Shown: positions 15,317 through 24,481, counted from the stretch's first letter. The stretch: DNA of 32,242 nucleotides from an uncultured Allomuricauda sp. (GCF_947258355.1 NZ_CAMYIC010000027.1:1-32242), one strand, 5' to 3'. Notes: generated by a model not told the origin, from the letters alone. Program-made: numbers and translations.

Positions 15317-15344
15317 AAAAAAGGCGTCCTAAGGGCGTCTTTTT
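15317..15344 (+). terminator. Terminator after the lipoprotein pair
   Basis: AAAGGCGTCC, loop TAA, GGGCGTCTTT with a T tail. The arms are identical, wobble pairs included, to the terminator at 13590-13622; only the loop differs. Confidence 0.85.
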
Positions 15345-15462
15345 GATTATGAAAGATTATCATAATTAATGTAAGGCATCCAAAATATAAACGACATTGC
15401 TAGGGGTTAATCGGCACAAGAAACTAAAACAAGAAAGTATGCACATACCGAAACGAAAAACC

Positions 15463-16566
15463 ATGAAAAATTCAGTCTTATTATTTTTCCCAATCCTTAT
15501 TTTGTTTTTTGGTTGCGGGAATTCGCAGACAAACAAAACGGTCAATAATCAAACCATTGGTAAAGAAAGTATCACGAAAGACTTATCGGAACTGATCTTT
15601 GACCATACCAAGGTATTTCCAAACAACACCCAACTCGCCTTTGCCTTAATAGAAAATGGCAAGGTCAAGTTCTACGGTGTAGAAAAAAGGAACGACACTA
15701 TATTTACCGTTCAAAATCAACAAAATGCATTTGAAATTGGATCAATCACCAAAGTATTCACCAGTACCCTTCTTGCCGATTTCGTTTTAGAAAACAAAGT
15801 ACAACTGGACGACCCCATCAATCCCTATTACAATTTTGAGTTTAATGAAGGACAGGAAGTTACCTTTAAAACCTTGGCAAACCATACATCAGGTCTTCCA
15901 AGAATGCCTTCAAATTTTGATTTTGATATAAGTAACCAAGACCCTTTCGCAACCTATACTTCAGAAAAGCTTACACATTATTTATCCAATGAAATGGAAT
16001 TGTCTTTTGATGAGGATGGCACATATGAGTATTCCAATTTAGGAGCTGGACTTTTGGGCCATACCTTATCAAAGATTGGAAAAAAGCCCTTGAAGCAATT
16101 GTTCCAAGAAAGAATATTTTCAAAATATAATATGCCCAACAGCACTATTGGGAGTGACAATGTATCCACTTTTTTGGTCCAAGGACAAAGTCCTGAAGGA
16201 AAGCCTGTGAAAAATTGGAACTTGGCTTCGCTATCCGGTGCAGGGGATATTATTTCTACTGCAGAAGACCTATCCAAATTTGTTTTGGCGCAATTTGATG
16301 ATGAAAATAAAACTTTGGCATTGACACGAACCAAGACCCATACCATGAACGATACATCCAGTATAGGATTGGGATGGCACATGCGAAAGGGGCCATCAGG
16401 AGAAAATTGGATTTGGCATAATGGTGGAACGGGCGGTTATACTTCCTGTATGGTACTGAACACGGTAAATAAAAATGGGATAATTGTACTATCCAACGTT
16501 TCTGCACTTGGCGACCCTATGATACATATCGACCAGCTCTGTTTTGAACTTATGGAGTCACTTTGA
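15463..16566 (+). CDS. Serine hydrolase, beta-lactamase class C family lipoprotein
   Basis: From ATG 15463 the 367-residue protein starts with a lipoprotein signal (MKNSVLLFFPILILFFGC, cysteine at 18). An earlier ATG at 15439 would add 8 charged residues and is less likely. The penicillin-binding/serine beta-lactamase motifs are present: SITK at residues 94-97 with the nucleophile S94, YSN at 190-192, and HNG at 319-321 in the KTG position. The HxG form is more typical of esterase or D-aminopeptidase-like members than of true beta-lactamases, so antibiotic resistance should not be assumed. It stands alone on the plus strand and is convergent with cmk, 22 bases apart. Confidence 0.9.
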   Translation: MKNSVLLFFPILILFFGCGNSQTNKTVNNQTIGKESITKDLSELIFDHTKVFPNNTQLAFALIENGKVKFYGVEKRNDTIFTVQNQQNAFEIGSITKVFTSTLLADFVLENKVQLDDPINPYYNFEFNEGQEVTFKTLANHTSGLPRMPSNFDFDISNQDPFATYTSEKLTHYLSNEMELSFDEDGTYEYSNLGAGLLGHTLSKIGKKPLKQLFQERIFSKYNMPNSTIGSDNVSTFLVQGQSPEGKPVKNWNLASLSGAGDIISTAEDLSKFVLAQFDDENKTLALTRTKTHTMNDTSSIGLGWHMRKGPSGENWIWHNGGTGGYTSCMVLNTVNKNGIIVLSNVSALGDPMIHIDQLCFELMESL

Positions 16567-16588
16567 AGGAAGTAGTACATCGTAATAT

Positions 16589-17290
16589 CTATACTTTTTC
16601 TTTCGCAATCACCCGTTGAGAGAAATCGTGGATACGTTCAAACTGTTCCTCTAGCCCCATATCACTATTGTCAAACTCAATGGCATCTTTGGCACGGGTC
16701 AATGGTGATATGGTACGGGTAGAATCAATTCGGTCGCGTTCCTCGACATTTTTAAGTACTTCGGCATAGGTGACTTCCTCCCCTTTTTCCAATAATTCCT
16801 TGTAGCGTCGGGCAGCTCGGGTCTCGGGAGAGGCCGTCATGAAGAGTTTCAGCTCTGCATCTGGAAAAACAACAGTGCCAATATCACGGCCATCCATCAC
16901 TATTCCTTTGTCCTTACCCATTTCTTGTTGGATTTTCACCAACTTTTCACGCACTTCCTTAACGGCGGCTACCTTGCTCACAAAACTTGAAACCCGCATG
17001 GAACGAATCTCCCTTTCCACGTTCTCATTGTTCAAAACCATTTCGGAACGGCCGGTTTCCTTATTGGGTACAAATTTGAGGTGAATTTCGGATAACTTAT
17101 CTATCAAAGCAGCTTCGTCCACCTCTCCTTTTTCATTTATGATGCCTTGTTGCAGAGCAAATAGGGTTATGGCACGGTACATAGCACCTGTATCCACATA
17201 AATATAATTCAAGGTGGAGGCCAATCGTTTGGCGATGGTACTTTTCCCCGTAGAGGAATATCCATCAATTGCTATCGTTATTTTTCCCAT
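16589..17290 (-). CDS. cmk: Cytidylate kinase
   Basis: Cmk phosphorylates CMP and dCMP to the diphosphates with ATP. The 233-residue length is normal. The P-loop GYSSTGKST is at residues 10-18, an invariant-type TGAMYRA follows at about 37-43, MDGRDIGTVVFPDAELKLF is at about 131-149, and the lid stretch with RAARR lies near 158-162. It is cytoplasmic. It lies 49 bases after lon on the same strand and may share its transcript. With pyrR and pyrB it is a third pyrimidine-related gene in the window, but in a separate unit. Confidence 0.97.
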   Translation of the reverse strand: MGKITIAIDGYSSTGKSTIAKRLASTLNYIYVDTGAMYRAITLFALQQGIINEKGEVDEAALIDKLSEIHLKFVPNKETGRSEMVLNNENVEREIRSMRVSSFVSKVAAVKEVREKLVKIQQEMGKDKGIVMDGRDIGTVVFPDAELKLFMTASPETRAARRYKELLEKGEEVTYAEVLKNVEERDRIDSTRTISPLTRAKDAIEFDNSDMGLEEQFERIHDFSQRVIAKEKV

Positions 17291-17339
17291 ACACCAAAAA
17301 TAGGCAGAAAAGGTATTATGCCGTTATGACCAAAGTCAT

Positions 17340-19790
17340 TTAAAGCGTCTTTGCATTCTTCACTTTCTGCTTGGTTATGGCAATATCAATAACCTCGCTC
17401 ATATCGGTAACATAATGGAAGGTAAGTCCTTTCAAATATTCTGGTTTGATTTCCTCAATATCCTTTTTGTTGTCTGCACAAAGAATAATTTCCTTGATAC
17501 GTGCCCTTTTTGCCGCTAAGATTTTCTCTTTGATTCCCCCAACCGGCAATACTTTCCCACGTAGGGTAATCTCGCCCGTCATAGCCAAGCTCTTTTTCAC
17601 TTTACGTTGTGTGAAAAGCGATACTAACGAGGTCAACATGGTAATACCTGCACTTGGACCATCTTTTGGCGTTGCACCTTCAGGTACGTGAATATGCACG
17701 TTATACTTGTCGAACACACTGGAATCGATACCGTATTCATCCGCATTGGATTTGATGTATTCCATGGCAATTGTGGCGGATTCCTTCATGACCTTTCCAA
17801 GGTTACCGGTAATATTCATGGTTCCTTTTCCTTTGGAAAGAATGGATTCGATGAACAAAATATCCCCACCTACGCTGGTCCAGGCCAAACCTGTGACCAC
17901 ACCTGCGACATCGTTGTTTTCGTACTTGTCGCGCTCCAATCGGGCCGGGCCTAAAATCTCCTCAATATTCTCGTTGGTCAAGGTTACATTGTACTCCTCT
18001 TCCATCGCAATGGATTTGGCAGCGTACCGCACCACCTTGGCAATCTGTTTTTCCAAGCTTCGCACCCCGGATTCGCGAGTGTATCCCTCAACAATTTTTT
18101 CCAATTGGCGCTTGCCGATCTTCAAATCTTTTTTGGCCAATCCATGCTCCTCCAACTGTTTGGGCAATAGGTGTCGTTTTGCAATCTCCACCTTTTCCTC
18201 AATGGTATAACCTGTTACATTGATGATTTCCATTCGATCACGCAAAGCAGGCTGTATGGTGGAAAGATTATTTGCTGTGGCAATGAACATTACTTTGGAA
18301 AGATCATAGCCCATTTCCAAGAAATTGTCATGGAAGTCGCTGTTCTGTTCGGGATCCAACACCTCCAACATAGCTGAAGAAGGGTCTCCTTGATGGCTGC
18401 TGGCTAATTTATCTATCTCATCCAAAATAAATACAGGGTTGGATGTTCCGGCTTTTTTCAAACTCTGAATAATCCTACCCGGCATGGCACCAATATATGT
18501 TTTTCGGTGTCCGCGGATTTCAGCCTCATCACGAAGTCCACCCAAGGACATACGTACATATTCCCTACCCAAGGCCTCTGCCACGGATTTCCCCAAGGAG
18601 GTTTTACCCACACCGGGAGGTCCGTACAAACATAGGATGGGCGATTTCATATCGTTTCGCAATTTCAAGACCGCCAAGTATTCAATGATTCGGCGCTTTA
18701 CATCTTCCAGACCATAGTGATCACGGTCCAGAATCTTTTGGGCCCGTTTCAAATCGAATTTGTCCTTGGAATACTCGTTCCATGGTAAATCCAACAACAG
18801 GTCCAAATAATTTCTTTGGATGGAATACTCGGCCACTTGTGGGTTCATGCGCTGCATTTTGGAGAGTTCCTTCTCGAAATGCTCCTGCACTTTTTTACTC
18901 CACTTTTTCTTTTTGGCCTTTTCCGCCATTTCATCCACCTCTTCCTCGTAAGACAGTCCACCTAGTTCCTCTTGGATGGTCTTCATTTGTTGGTGAAGGA
19001 AATATTCGCGTTGTTGTTGGTCCATATCACTGCGGACCTTGCTCTGTATATCGTTGCGCAATTCCAGCTTTTGAAGCTCTTGGTTCATGTACTTCAAGGT
19101 GGCCAAAGCCCTTTCCTGAAGATTTGGCATTTCCAAAAGTTGTTGCTTTTCGTTTACCCCTAAATTTAGGTTGGACGATACAAAATTAATCAGGAACGAA
19201 TTGCTCTGAATATTCTTGATGGCAAAAGTGGCCTCGCTCGGAATATTGGGGTTGTCCTTGATAATCTTAAAGGCCAGTTCTTTGATGGAATCTATTATCG
19301 CCTCAAATTCACTGCTTTTTTCATCGGGACGTTCTTCCTTGGCCTCGCTGACCTTGGCCGTCATGTAAGGCTTCTCGGTAAGCACAGCATCTATTTTGAA
19401 CCGTTTCTTTCCTTGAATGATCACGGTAGTGTTCCCATCTGGCATTTGAAGCACCCGTAAAATACGTGCAACAGTCCCCATGGTATTGATATCTTCTGGA
19501 CCTGGGTTTTCGACACTTTCATCTTTTTGGGAAACCACACCAATGGTCTTGGAGCCATTATTGGCATCCTTGATCAAATTGATGGATTTATCCCTCCCAG
19601 CGGTAATGGGGATAACAACGCCAGGGAACAAAACGGTGTTTCTGAGCGGCAATACCGGCAATGTTTCCGGTAAGCTCTCCCTGTTCATCTGTTCTTCGTC
19701 CTCTGGAGTCAATAACGGAATCAATTCCGCATCTTCATCAAGCCCTTGCAGATCTATATTGTCAAATTTGGTAATTTTCATCTCTCCCAT
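17340..19790 (-). CDS. lon: ATP-dependent endopeptidase La (Lon)
   Basis: Lon unfolds and degrades damaged and regulatory proteins in the cytoplasm. The 816-residue length is typical. The substrate-binding LAN domain covers about residues 45-250, followed by a coiled-coil stretch and the AAA+ module with Walker A GPPGVGKT at 390-397 and Walker B FILDEID at about 454-460. The proteolytic dyad is S713 in PKDGPSAG and K756 in GGIKEK, spaced as in E. coli. The start may be ATG 19790 or the second ATG at 19781 (MKITKFDN). A repeated GTCA element lies just upstream, and the ECF sigma operon is divergent. Confidence 0.97.
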   Translation of the reverse strand: MGEMKITKFDNIDLQGLDEDAELIPLLTPEDEEQMNRESLPETLPVLPLRNTVLFPGVVIPITAGRDKSINLIKDANNGSKTIGVVSQKDESVENPGPEDINTMGTVARILRVLQMPDGNTTVIIQGKKRFKIDAVLTEKPYMTAKVSEAKEERPDEKSSEFEAIIDSIKELAFKIIKDNPNIPSEATFAIKNIQSNSFLINFVSSNLNLGVNEKQQLLEMPNLQERALATLKYMNQELQKLELRNDIQSKVRSDMDQQQREYFLHQQMKTIQEELGGLSYEEEVDEMAEKAKKKKWSKKVQEHFEKELSKMQRMNPQVAEYSIQRNYLDLLLDLPWNEYSKDKFDLKRAQKILDRDHYGLEDVKRRIIEYLAVLKLRNDMKSPILCLYGPPGVGKTSLGKSVAEALGREYVRMSLGGLRDEAEIRGHRKTYIGAMPGRIIQSLKKAGTSNPVFILDEIDKLASSHQGDPSSAMLEVLDPEQNSDFHDNFLEMGYDLSKVMFIATANNLSTIQPALRDRMEIINVTGYTIEEKVEIAKRHLLPKQLEEHGLAKKDLKIGKRQLEKIVEGYTRESGVRSLEKQIAKVVRYAAKSIAMEEEYNVTLTNENIEEILGPARLERDKYENNDVAGVVTGLAWTSVGGDILFIESILSKGKGTMNITGNLGKVMKESATIAMEYIKSNADEYGIDSSVFDKYNVHIHVPEGATPKDGPSAGITMLTSLVSLFTQRKVKKSLAMTGEITLRGKVLPVGGIKEKILAAKRARIKEIILCADNKKDIEEIKPEYLKGLTFHYVTDMSEVIDIAITKQKVKNAKTL

Positions 19791-19801
19791 ATCATCTTTT
19801 C

Positions 19802-19823
19802 GGTCATTTTGTCAGAATGGACA
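19802..19823 (-). promoter_or_regulatory. GTCA-repeat element before lon, possible stress operator
   Basis: The stretch contains GTCATTTTGTCA and, overlapping, TGTC-N6-GACA, so it combines a direct and an inverted repeat of the same half-site. It is 12 to 33 bases before the lon start. Regulator binding sites of this shape are plausible for a heat-shock gene, but the regulator is unknown. Confidence 0.3.
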
Positions 19824-19959
19824 ATAGACCAGCATTTTTATTCAACATTCAAGCCTTCTCAAATCCCTCAAAATCAATGTTTACAGGGATACAAAGGCTT
19901 ATTATCATCCATTAATTGGCAATTCCTGTGCCATTAAAAATCAAATTTTAAGAAAAAAG

Positions 19960-19990
19960 TGTAACAAATGGTAAATTGGGTAATCTATAA
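19960..19990 (+). promoter_or_regulatory. Candidate ECF-type promoter before the sigma factor gene
   Basis: TGTAAC at 19960-19965 and TAATCTATAA at 19981-19990 are separated by about 15 bases. AAC-type -35 elements are typical of ECF sigma factors, which often drive their own genes. Transcription would begin near 19996, 12 bases before the TTG start. Confidence 0.4.
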
Positions 19991-20007
19991 GACAAACCAT
20001 TCATTTT

Positions 20008-20565
20008 TTGAGCCAACAAAATGAACATATTGACACACTGCTCAAATTGTGCATGCAGGGCAAACAAAGTGCGCAGTTAGAGATTTATAACCGCTATTAC
20101 AAGGCGATGTACAACACCGCTTTCAGGATTGTAAAACACACTGCCGAAGCCGAGGATGTGATGCAGGAATCGTTCCTGAGCGCATTTACCAAACTGCACA
20201 CCTTTAAAGGAGACGTCGCCTTTGGGGCATGGTTAAAGCGGATTGTGATCAATAACAGTATCTATCAATACAAAAAGCAGCAGAAAAAACGTGCTACTGA
20301 TTTGGATGATGTAATGTACAAGGTCGAAGATAATGATGGAGTTGCTTCGGATCAAAATGGTTACACAGAACTGAAGGCTCAAAAAGTGATGGAAACCATG
20401 AAAAGTTTGAAAGACAATTACAGAGTTTCTTTGACCTTACATTTAATAGAAGGGTACGATTACGAAGAAATAAGTGAAATAATGAACATTAGCTATGCTA
20501 ATTGTAGAACCATGATTTCGAGGGCCAAACAGAGCCTGAGAAAAAAGTTGACCGTAAATGTTTAG
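20008..20565 (+). CDS. RNA polymerase ECF-type sigma-70 factor
   Basis: A 185-residue sigma factor with only regions 2 and 4. Region 2 covers about residues 12-85 (EIYNRYYKAMYNTAFRIV, AEDVMQESFLSAF), a short acidic linker follows, and region 4 with its helix-turn-helix is at about 149-182 (GYDYEEISEIMNISYANCRT). The start is TTG at 20008, giving MSQQNEHID; the next in-frame ATG at 20053 would remove part of region 2. It is followed after 2 bases by a membrane protein in the anti-sigma position, then two envelope proteins. This arrangement suggests an autoregulated envelope-stress unit, which is inference. Confidence 0.94.
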   Translation: MSQQNEHIDTLLKLCMQGKQSAQLEIYNRYYKAMYNTAFRIVKHTAEAEDVMQESFLSAFTKLHTFKGDVAFGAWLKRIVINNSIYQYKKQQKKRATDLDDVMYKVEDNDGVASDQNGYTELKAQKVMETMKSLKDNYRVSLTLHLIEGYDYEEISEIMNISYANCRTMISRAKQSLRKKLTVNV

Positions 20566-20567
20566 TT

Positions 20568-21128
20568 ATGAGCAAGGATAGTTTAGATAGTTTGTTTGAG
20601 AGACTCCAAGGGGAGTTCGATGTAGCCGAGCCACAAAGCGGACACCAAGAACGGTTTTTGGAAAAATTGAACCAAAACCAGGGCACCATTGCCCTAAACA
20701 AAAAGAAAGCATCTTGGTGGAAAACTTTGTCCATAGCAGCATCCATTGCCTTGGTGGCGATTTTGGGATATCAGGCCTTTGGACCTCAGCCCAACATTAA
20801 ACAACAGGTGGTGAAAATTGCCCCGGAAGTTTCCCAAACCGAGTTCTACTTTGCCAACCTTATTGAGCAACAGGTAGAGGTACTCAAGGAAGAAAAAACA
20901 CCTGAGACAGCTCAGTTGGTGGATGACACCTTGACACAGCTACAACGGTTGGACAAAGATTACCAATCCCTTGAGCAGGATTTGGTAAATGGTGGTGACA
21001 GCAAAATCATCTTGAGCGCGATGATCACCAATTTCCAAACACGTATCGACCTTTTGAAAGAAGTTTTGAGCCAAATAGAAAACATTAAGAATTTAAAATC
21101 ACAAAATGATGAAAGCTTTACAATTTAA
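20568..21128 (+). CDS. Anti-sigma factor-like membrane protein
   Basis: A 186-residue protein with a cytoplasmic N-terminal part of about 50 residues, one membrane segment at about 52-71 (WKTLSIAASIALVAILGYQAF), and a periplasmic helical part rich in Gln, Glu and Leu, likely coiled coil. This layout and the position 2 bases after the sigma gene suit an anti-sigma factor. I see no zinc-binding HxxxCxxC motif, so it would be of a non-zinc type. Its end overlaps the start of the next gene by about 20 bases. The role is inferred from layout and context. Confidence 0.75.
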   Translation: MSKDSLDSLFERLQGEFDVAEPQSGHQERFLEKLNQNQGTIALNKKKASWWKTLSIAASIALVAILGYQAFGPQPNIKQQVVKIAPEVSQTEFYFANLIEQQVEVLKEEKTPETAQLVDDTLTQLQRLDKDYQSLEQDLVNGGDSKIILSAMITNFQTRIDLLKEVLSQIENIKNLKSQNDESFTI

Positions 21129-22206
21129 ATACATCTTTTTCGCCTTGGCTTTGATTCCCCTTGTCGCTGGCGCCCATGTGGACAACGATAAGTTGAATGG
21201 CAGGTATACCAAGGAAAAAACCATAAAAAAGGAGTACAATGTTAACTCCGATGCCTTATTGAAGGTAAACAACAGCTACGGTAACCTCAACATAACTTCT
21301 TGGAACGAAAACCGCGTTGTAATCGAGGTACATATAAAAACCAATGGAAACGACGAAGACCGTGTACAGGAACGATTGGACGAAATCAACGTGGATTTTG
21401 AGAACAGTTCCAGCATGGTATCCGCCAAAACAGATTTTGGAAACCGCAGTAATAGCTGGGGATGGAGTTGGGGAAAACGCAAAAAAGTAAGCGTACAGGT
21501 AAATTACACTATAAAATTGCCTGTGAAGAACAGTGTTAACCTAAGCAACGACTACGGAAGCATTATCTTGGATCGTGTTGATGGCCATGCCAAAATAAGC
21601 TGTGATTATGGTAAATTGGAAATAGGCGAGCTACGTGGGCGTAACAACGAACTCAGGTTCGACTATACCTCCCGCTCCACTTTTGATTATGTGAACAGTG
21701 CTGAAATTGTAGCGGATTACTCCGGTTTTACGATTGAGAAGGCAGGCAACTTAATTATAAAAGCAGACTACACCAATGCAGTGGTCGAAGAAATGGAAAA
21801 TCTTGAATATTCCAGTGACTATGGCTCCATTGATGTAAGAAATGTAAAAAATGTGGATGGTAACGGAGATTACATTGGCGTCAAATTAGGTAATGTACAT
21901 GGAAACGTGGCCATTACCAGTGACTATGGCTCCATAAAAATAGACCGTTTGGCACCCGATGCCGGCAATGTGGAGATCCGTACGGATTATACCGGTATTA
22001 AAATAGGTTATGATACCGATTACCATTTTGATTTTGAAATCTCAACAGAATATGCCGGAGTAAGTGGCAAGGACGATTTTGAAATCAACATTAGTAAAGA
22101 AAAATCCAACGAAAAATACTATAGTGGTTACTACGGGCAAGCAAATTCTGGAAACAGGGTCAGTATTACCAGTGACTACGGTGGCATATCTTTTTATCAG
22201 AATTAA
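21106..22206 (+). CDS. DUF4097 family beta-strand repeat protein, exported
   Basis: A 366-residue protein with a signal peptide of about 23 residues (cleavage near VAGA/HVD; the second ATG at 21109 is an equally possible start). After residue 140 it has a repeated beta-strand pattern built on Asp-Tyr-Gly or Asp-Tyr-Thr turns: NDYGSI, CDYGKL, ADYSGF, ADYTNA, SDYGSI, again SDYGSI, TDYTGI and SDYGGI. Such spacing fits a parallel beta-helix or adhesin-like DUF4097 domain. A conserved SYGNLNITSWNENRV segment precedes the repeats. It probably lies in the periplasm or at the surface. It overlaps the anti-sigma-like gene and is followed after 32 bases by a head-GIN protein. Confidence 0.88.
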   Translation: MMKALQFKYIFFALALIPLVAGAHVDNDKLNGRYTKEKTIKKEYNVNSDALLKVNNSYGNLNITSWNENRVVIEVHIKTNGNDEDRVQERLDEINVDFENSSSMVSAKTDFGNRSNSWGWSWGKRKKVSVQVNYTIKLPVKNSVNLSNDYGSIILDRVDGHAKISCDYGKLEIGELRGRNNELRFDYTSRSTFDYVNSAEIVADYSGFTIEKAGNLIIKADYTNAVVEEMENLEYSSDYGSIDVRNVKNVDGNGDYIGVKLGNVHGNVAITSDYGSIKIDRLAPDAGNVEIRTDYTGIKIGYDTDYHFDFEISTEYAGVSGKDDFEINISKEKSNEKYYSGYYGQANSGNRVSITSDYGGISFYQN

Positions 22207-22238
22207 CATCAAATCAAAAACTATTTAAACACAAGATC

Positions 22239-22964
22239 ATGAAAAAACTTATCACATTTACATTGGCATTAGGAATGATTGCCTGTACCAATGCCCAATG
22301 GGGAAAAAGAGTTAAAGGAAATGGCGATGTCGTCACCATTGAGCGTTCTGTCGGGGACTATGACGAGGTTGCTATGGCAGGATGGTTTGATGTGGAACTG
22401 GTATCGGGAACCGAAGGAGAAATCACCCTTAAAGGAGAATCCAATCTGCTGGAGTACATTAAGACCGAGGTTAAAAATGGGAAATTGGTGATCAAAAAGG
22501 AAAAAGGGGTCAATTTGAAACCTTCCAACTGGAAAAGCGGTATTCATGTTACAGTACCTGTGGAGTCGGTTCATTCAGTTAGCCTTTCGGGATCAGGTGA
22601 CTTGGTAGGAAAAACAATGATTAAGGCCGACCACTTTAGCGCTGCCATGTCAGGATCAGGGGATGTTACGCTCATGTTAGATGCCGACGAATTGGATGCT
22701 TCTTTATCTGGTTCCGGTGACATCAACCTATCTGGAAGAGCAACTGACCTAACCGTTACCGTTTCAGGTTCTGGAGATATCAAAGCTTATGATTTAGAAG
22801 CTGATTTTGTAAAGGCTACAGTTTCAGGTTCAGCTGACATCAAGGTTACGGCCAACCAATCCCTTGAAGCGAGGGTATCTGGTTCTGGAGACATTCATTA
22901 CCGTGGAAATCCTAAAAAAATCAACTCCAAAACCTCTGGTTCTGGAGACGTAACCAAAGGATAA
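22239..22964 (+). CDS. Head GIN domain-containing protein (DUF2807), exported
   Basis: A 241-residue exported protein with an N-terminal signal (MKKLITFTLALGMIAC); cleavage may be after NAQ, or C16 may be a lipoprotein cysteine. The mature part is a DUF2807 (putative auto-transporter adhesin, head GIN) beta-helix. SGSGD recurs at residues 117-121, 138-142, 157-161, 176-180, 196-200 (as SGSAD), 214-218 and 233-237, one turn every 18 to 21 residues. A conserved ERSVGDYDEVAMAGWFDVEL segment precedes them. It is the last gene of the sigma-factor operon and is followed by a strong terminator. The ligand is unknown. Confidence 0.9.
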   Translation: MKKLITFTLALGMIACTNAQWGKRVKGNGDVVTIERSVGDYDEVAMAGWFDVELVSGTEGEITLKGESNLLEYIKTEVKNGKLVIKKEKGVNLKPSNWKSGIHVTVPVESVHSVSLSGSGDLVGKTMIKADHFSAAMSGSGDVTLMLDADELDASLSGSGDINLSGRATDLTVTVSGSGDIKAYDLEADFVKATVSGSADIKVTANQSLEARVSGSGDIHYRGNPKKINSKTSGSGDVTKG

Positions 22965-22992
22965 TACAGAGTTTATCATCAATCAAAGACTG

Positions 22993-23022
22993 AAAAAGCC
23001 CTGAGGATATCAGGGCTTTTTT
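22993..23022 (+). terminator. Terminator of the sigma-factor operon
   Basis: AAAAAGCCCTGA, a short loop and TCAGGGCTTTTTT form a stem flanked by A and T runs. The symmetry would let it work in both directions, useful because the convergent MFS gene ends 6 bases away. Confidence 0.9.
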
Positions 23023-23027
23023 ATGTG

Positions 23028-24371
23028 TTAATTGGATGTTTTCACCCTATTTACCCGTAACAATAGGAAAATGCCTATCAGGAAGAAGAGTCCCAAAAAT
23101 ATAGTACTGTTGCGCATGCTTCCCGTTAGTTGCGATATAATACCATACATAAAGGTACCTATAATGATTCCAATTTTTTCGGCAACATCATAAAAACTAA
23201 AAAATGAAGTGGTATCGGTAGTCTCGGGTAAAAACTTAGAGTATGTGGAACGGGAAAGTGCTTGAATTCCTCCCATCACAATACCAACCAATCCAGCAGC
23301 GATAAAAAAGTCAGTAGGTGTCTCTAGAAAATAAGCGTAAACACAAAGTATAGCCCAAATAACATTAACCCATATCAAAGTTCTAATGTTACCCAACTTC
23401 TTTGAGAGGTAAGCTGTTAAATATGCCCCACCTATTGCAATCAATTGAATAATTAAAATGCTCGCTATCAAACCAAATTGTCTAAACTCTGGAGTACCCC
23501 AATCTATTTCTTCCTCTCCAAAAAAAGTAGCTATCAGCATAATGGTTTGTACAGCCATACTATAAGTGAAAAATGCACCCAAATAGCGTTTTAACTTTCT
23601 GTTCTCACCCAGCTGATGCCAGACCAGCTTTAATTCTTTAAAGCCATTTAAAATAATGTGATGGCGCTCCCCTTCCTTTTTGAAACCCTTGGGCAAATGC
23701 TTGAAAGTATACTGACTGAAGAGGGCCCACCAAATACCCACCATGATAAATGAATATTTCATCATCATAATCTCAAGTGGCAGTCCATTGATTTCTTCGA
23801 TCCCCAACGATTTAATCCAAGGGGACAAAAACATAATCATACCAAGGTTTAAAGACAATAAAATCACACTACCGATATAACCAAGGGAAAAACCTTTGGC
23901 ACTTATCCGATCTTGTTGTTCAGGGAAGGCTATGTCAGGCAAATATGAATTGTTAATGGCAAAACTTACCCAAAACCCTACAAGTCCAAAAAAGTAACAG
24001 GCCAGTCCAAAATAGATGTGTTCCAAAGAGAACCAGTATAATCCAATACAGGATATGGCCCCCAAATAGCAGAAGAACTTGAGGAACACTTTTTTGTTCC
24101 CTAAATAATCCGCCACGCCAGAAACAAGTGGGGTTACAATAGCTATAAAAACAAAGGCCAAAGATGTGACATAACTGATCAAGGGCGCCCTGGCTATTTC
24201 GCCGCCAAAGATGTTTACCTCCTCGATTCCGGCGGTTCGAAACAATAAACCATAAAAAAGTGGGAAAATAGCAGATGAAATCACCAAGCTATACACCGAA
24301 TTGGCCCAATCGTAAAATGCCCAGGCATTCAACAGTTTCTTGCTTCCTTTTAATGCCAGTGTCTGCGCCAT
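23028..24371 (-). CDS. MFS transporter, UMF1 family
   Basis: A 447-residue inner-membrane protein with about 12 hydrophobic helices. The N-terminal LLNAWAFYDWANSVYSLVISS is the signature of the UMF1 (vacuole effluxer Atg22-like) branch of the major facilitator superfamily, common in Bacteroidota. Around the middle there is a long charged loop (FKHLPKGFKKEGERHHI). The C-terminal half contains LVGIVMGGIQALSRSTYSKFLP, a conserved stretch of the branch. Amino acid export is suggested only from the eukaryotic relative, so the substrate is unknown. It lies downstream of the M48 gene, with a 110-base gap holding a large inverted repeat. Confidence 0.92.
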   Translation of the reverse strand: MAQTLALKGSKKLLNAWAFYDWANSVYSLVISSAIFPLFYGLLFRTAGIEEVNIFGGEIARAPLISYVTSLAFVFIAIVTPLVSGVADYLGNKKVFLKFFCYLGAISCIGLYWFSLEHIYFGLACYFFGLVGFWVSFAINNSYLPDIAFPEQQDRISAKGFSLGYIGSVILLSLNLGMIMFLSPWIKSLGIEEINGLPLEIMMMKYSFIMVGIWWALFSQYTFKHLPKGFKKEGERHHIILNGFKELKLVWHQLGENRKLKRYLGAFFTYSMAVQTIMLIATFFGEEEIDWGTPEFRQFGLIASILIIQLIAIGGAYLTAYLSKKLGNIRTLIWVNVIWAILCVYAYFLETPTDFFIAAGLVGIVMGGIQALSRSTYSKFLPETTDTTSFFSFYDVAEKIGIIIGTFMYGIISQLTGSMRNSTIFLGLFFLIGIFLLLRVNRVKTSN

Positions 24372-24385
24372 ACTAATTAGTTACA

Positions 24386-24463
24386 AAAAATGTCACTTTG
24401 AACCCCATTGAAAAACCCTTTCGTATTCATCGGATTTCTCGTTTGGCTCAAAGTGACATTTTT
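24386..24463. repeat. Perfect 16-bp inverted repeat between M48 and MFS genes
   Basis: AAAAATGTCACTTTGA at 24386-24401 and TCAAAGTGACATTTTT at 24448-24463 are perfect reverse complements separated by 46 bases. On the minus strand the second arm ends in six T residues, so the structure could terminate M48 transcription before the MFS gene. The 46-base spacer is unusually long for a simple terminator, so a regulator site or a small mobile-element remnant is also possible. Confidence 0.8.
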
Positions 24464-24481
24464 AATTTGTTGTTCTATTAC

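Noticed and set aside
15463..16566. Calling the serine hydrolase an AmpC-type resistance beta-lactamase
   Set aside because: The third motif is HNG rather than KTG and it is a lipoprotein; such members are more often esterases or peptidases.
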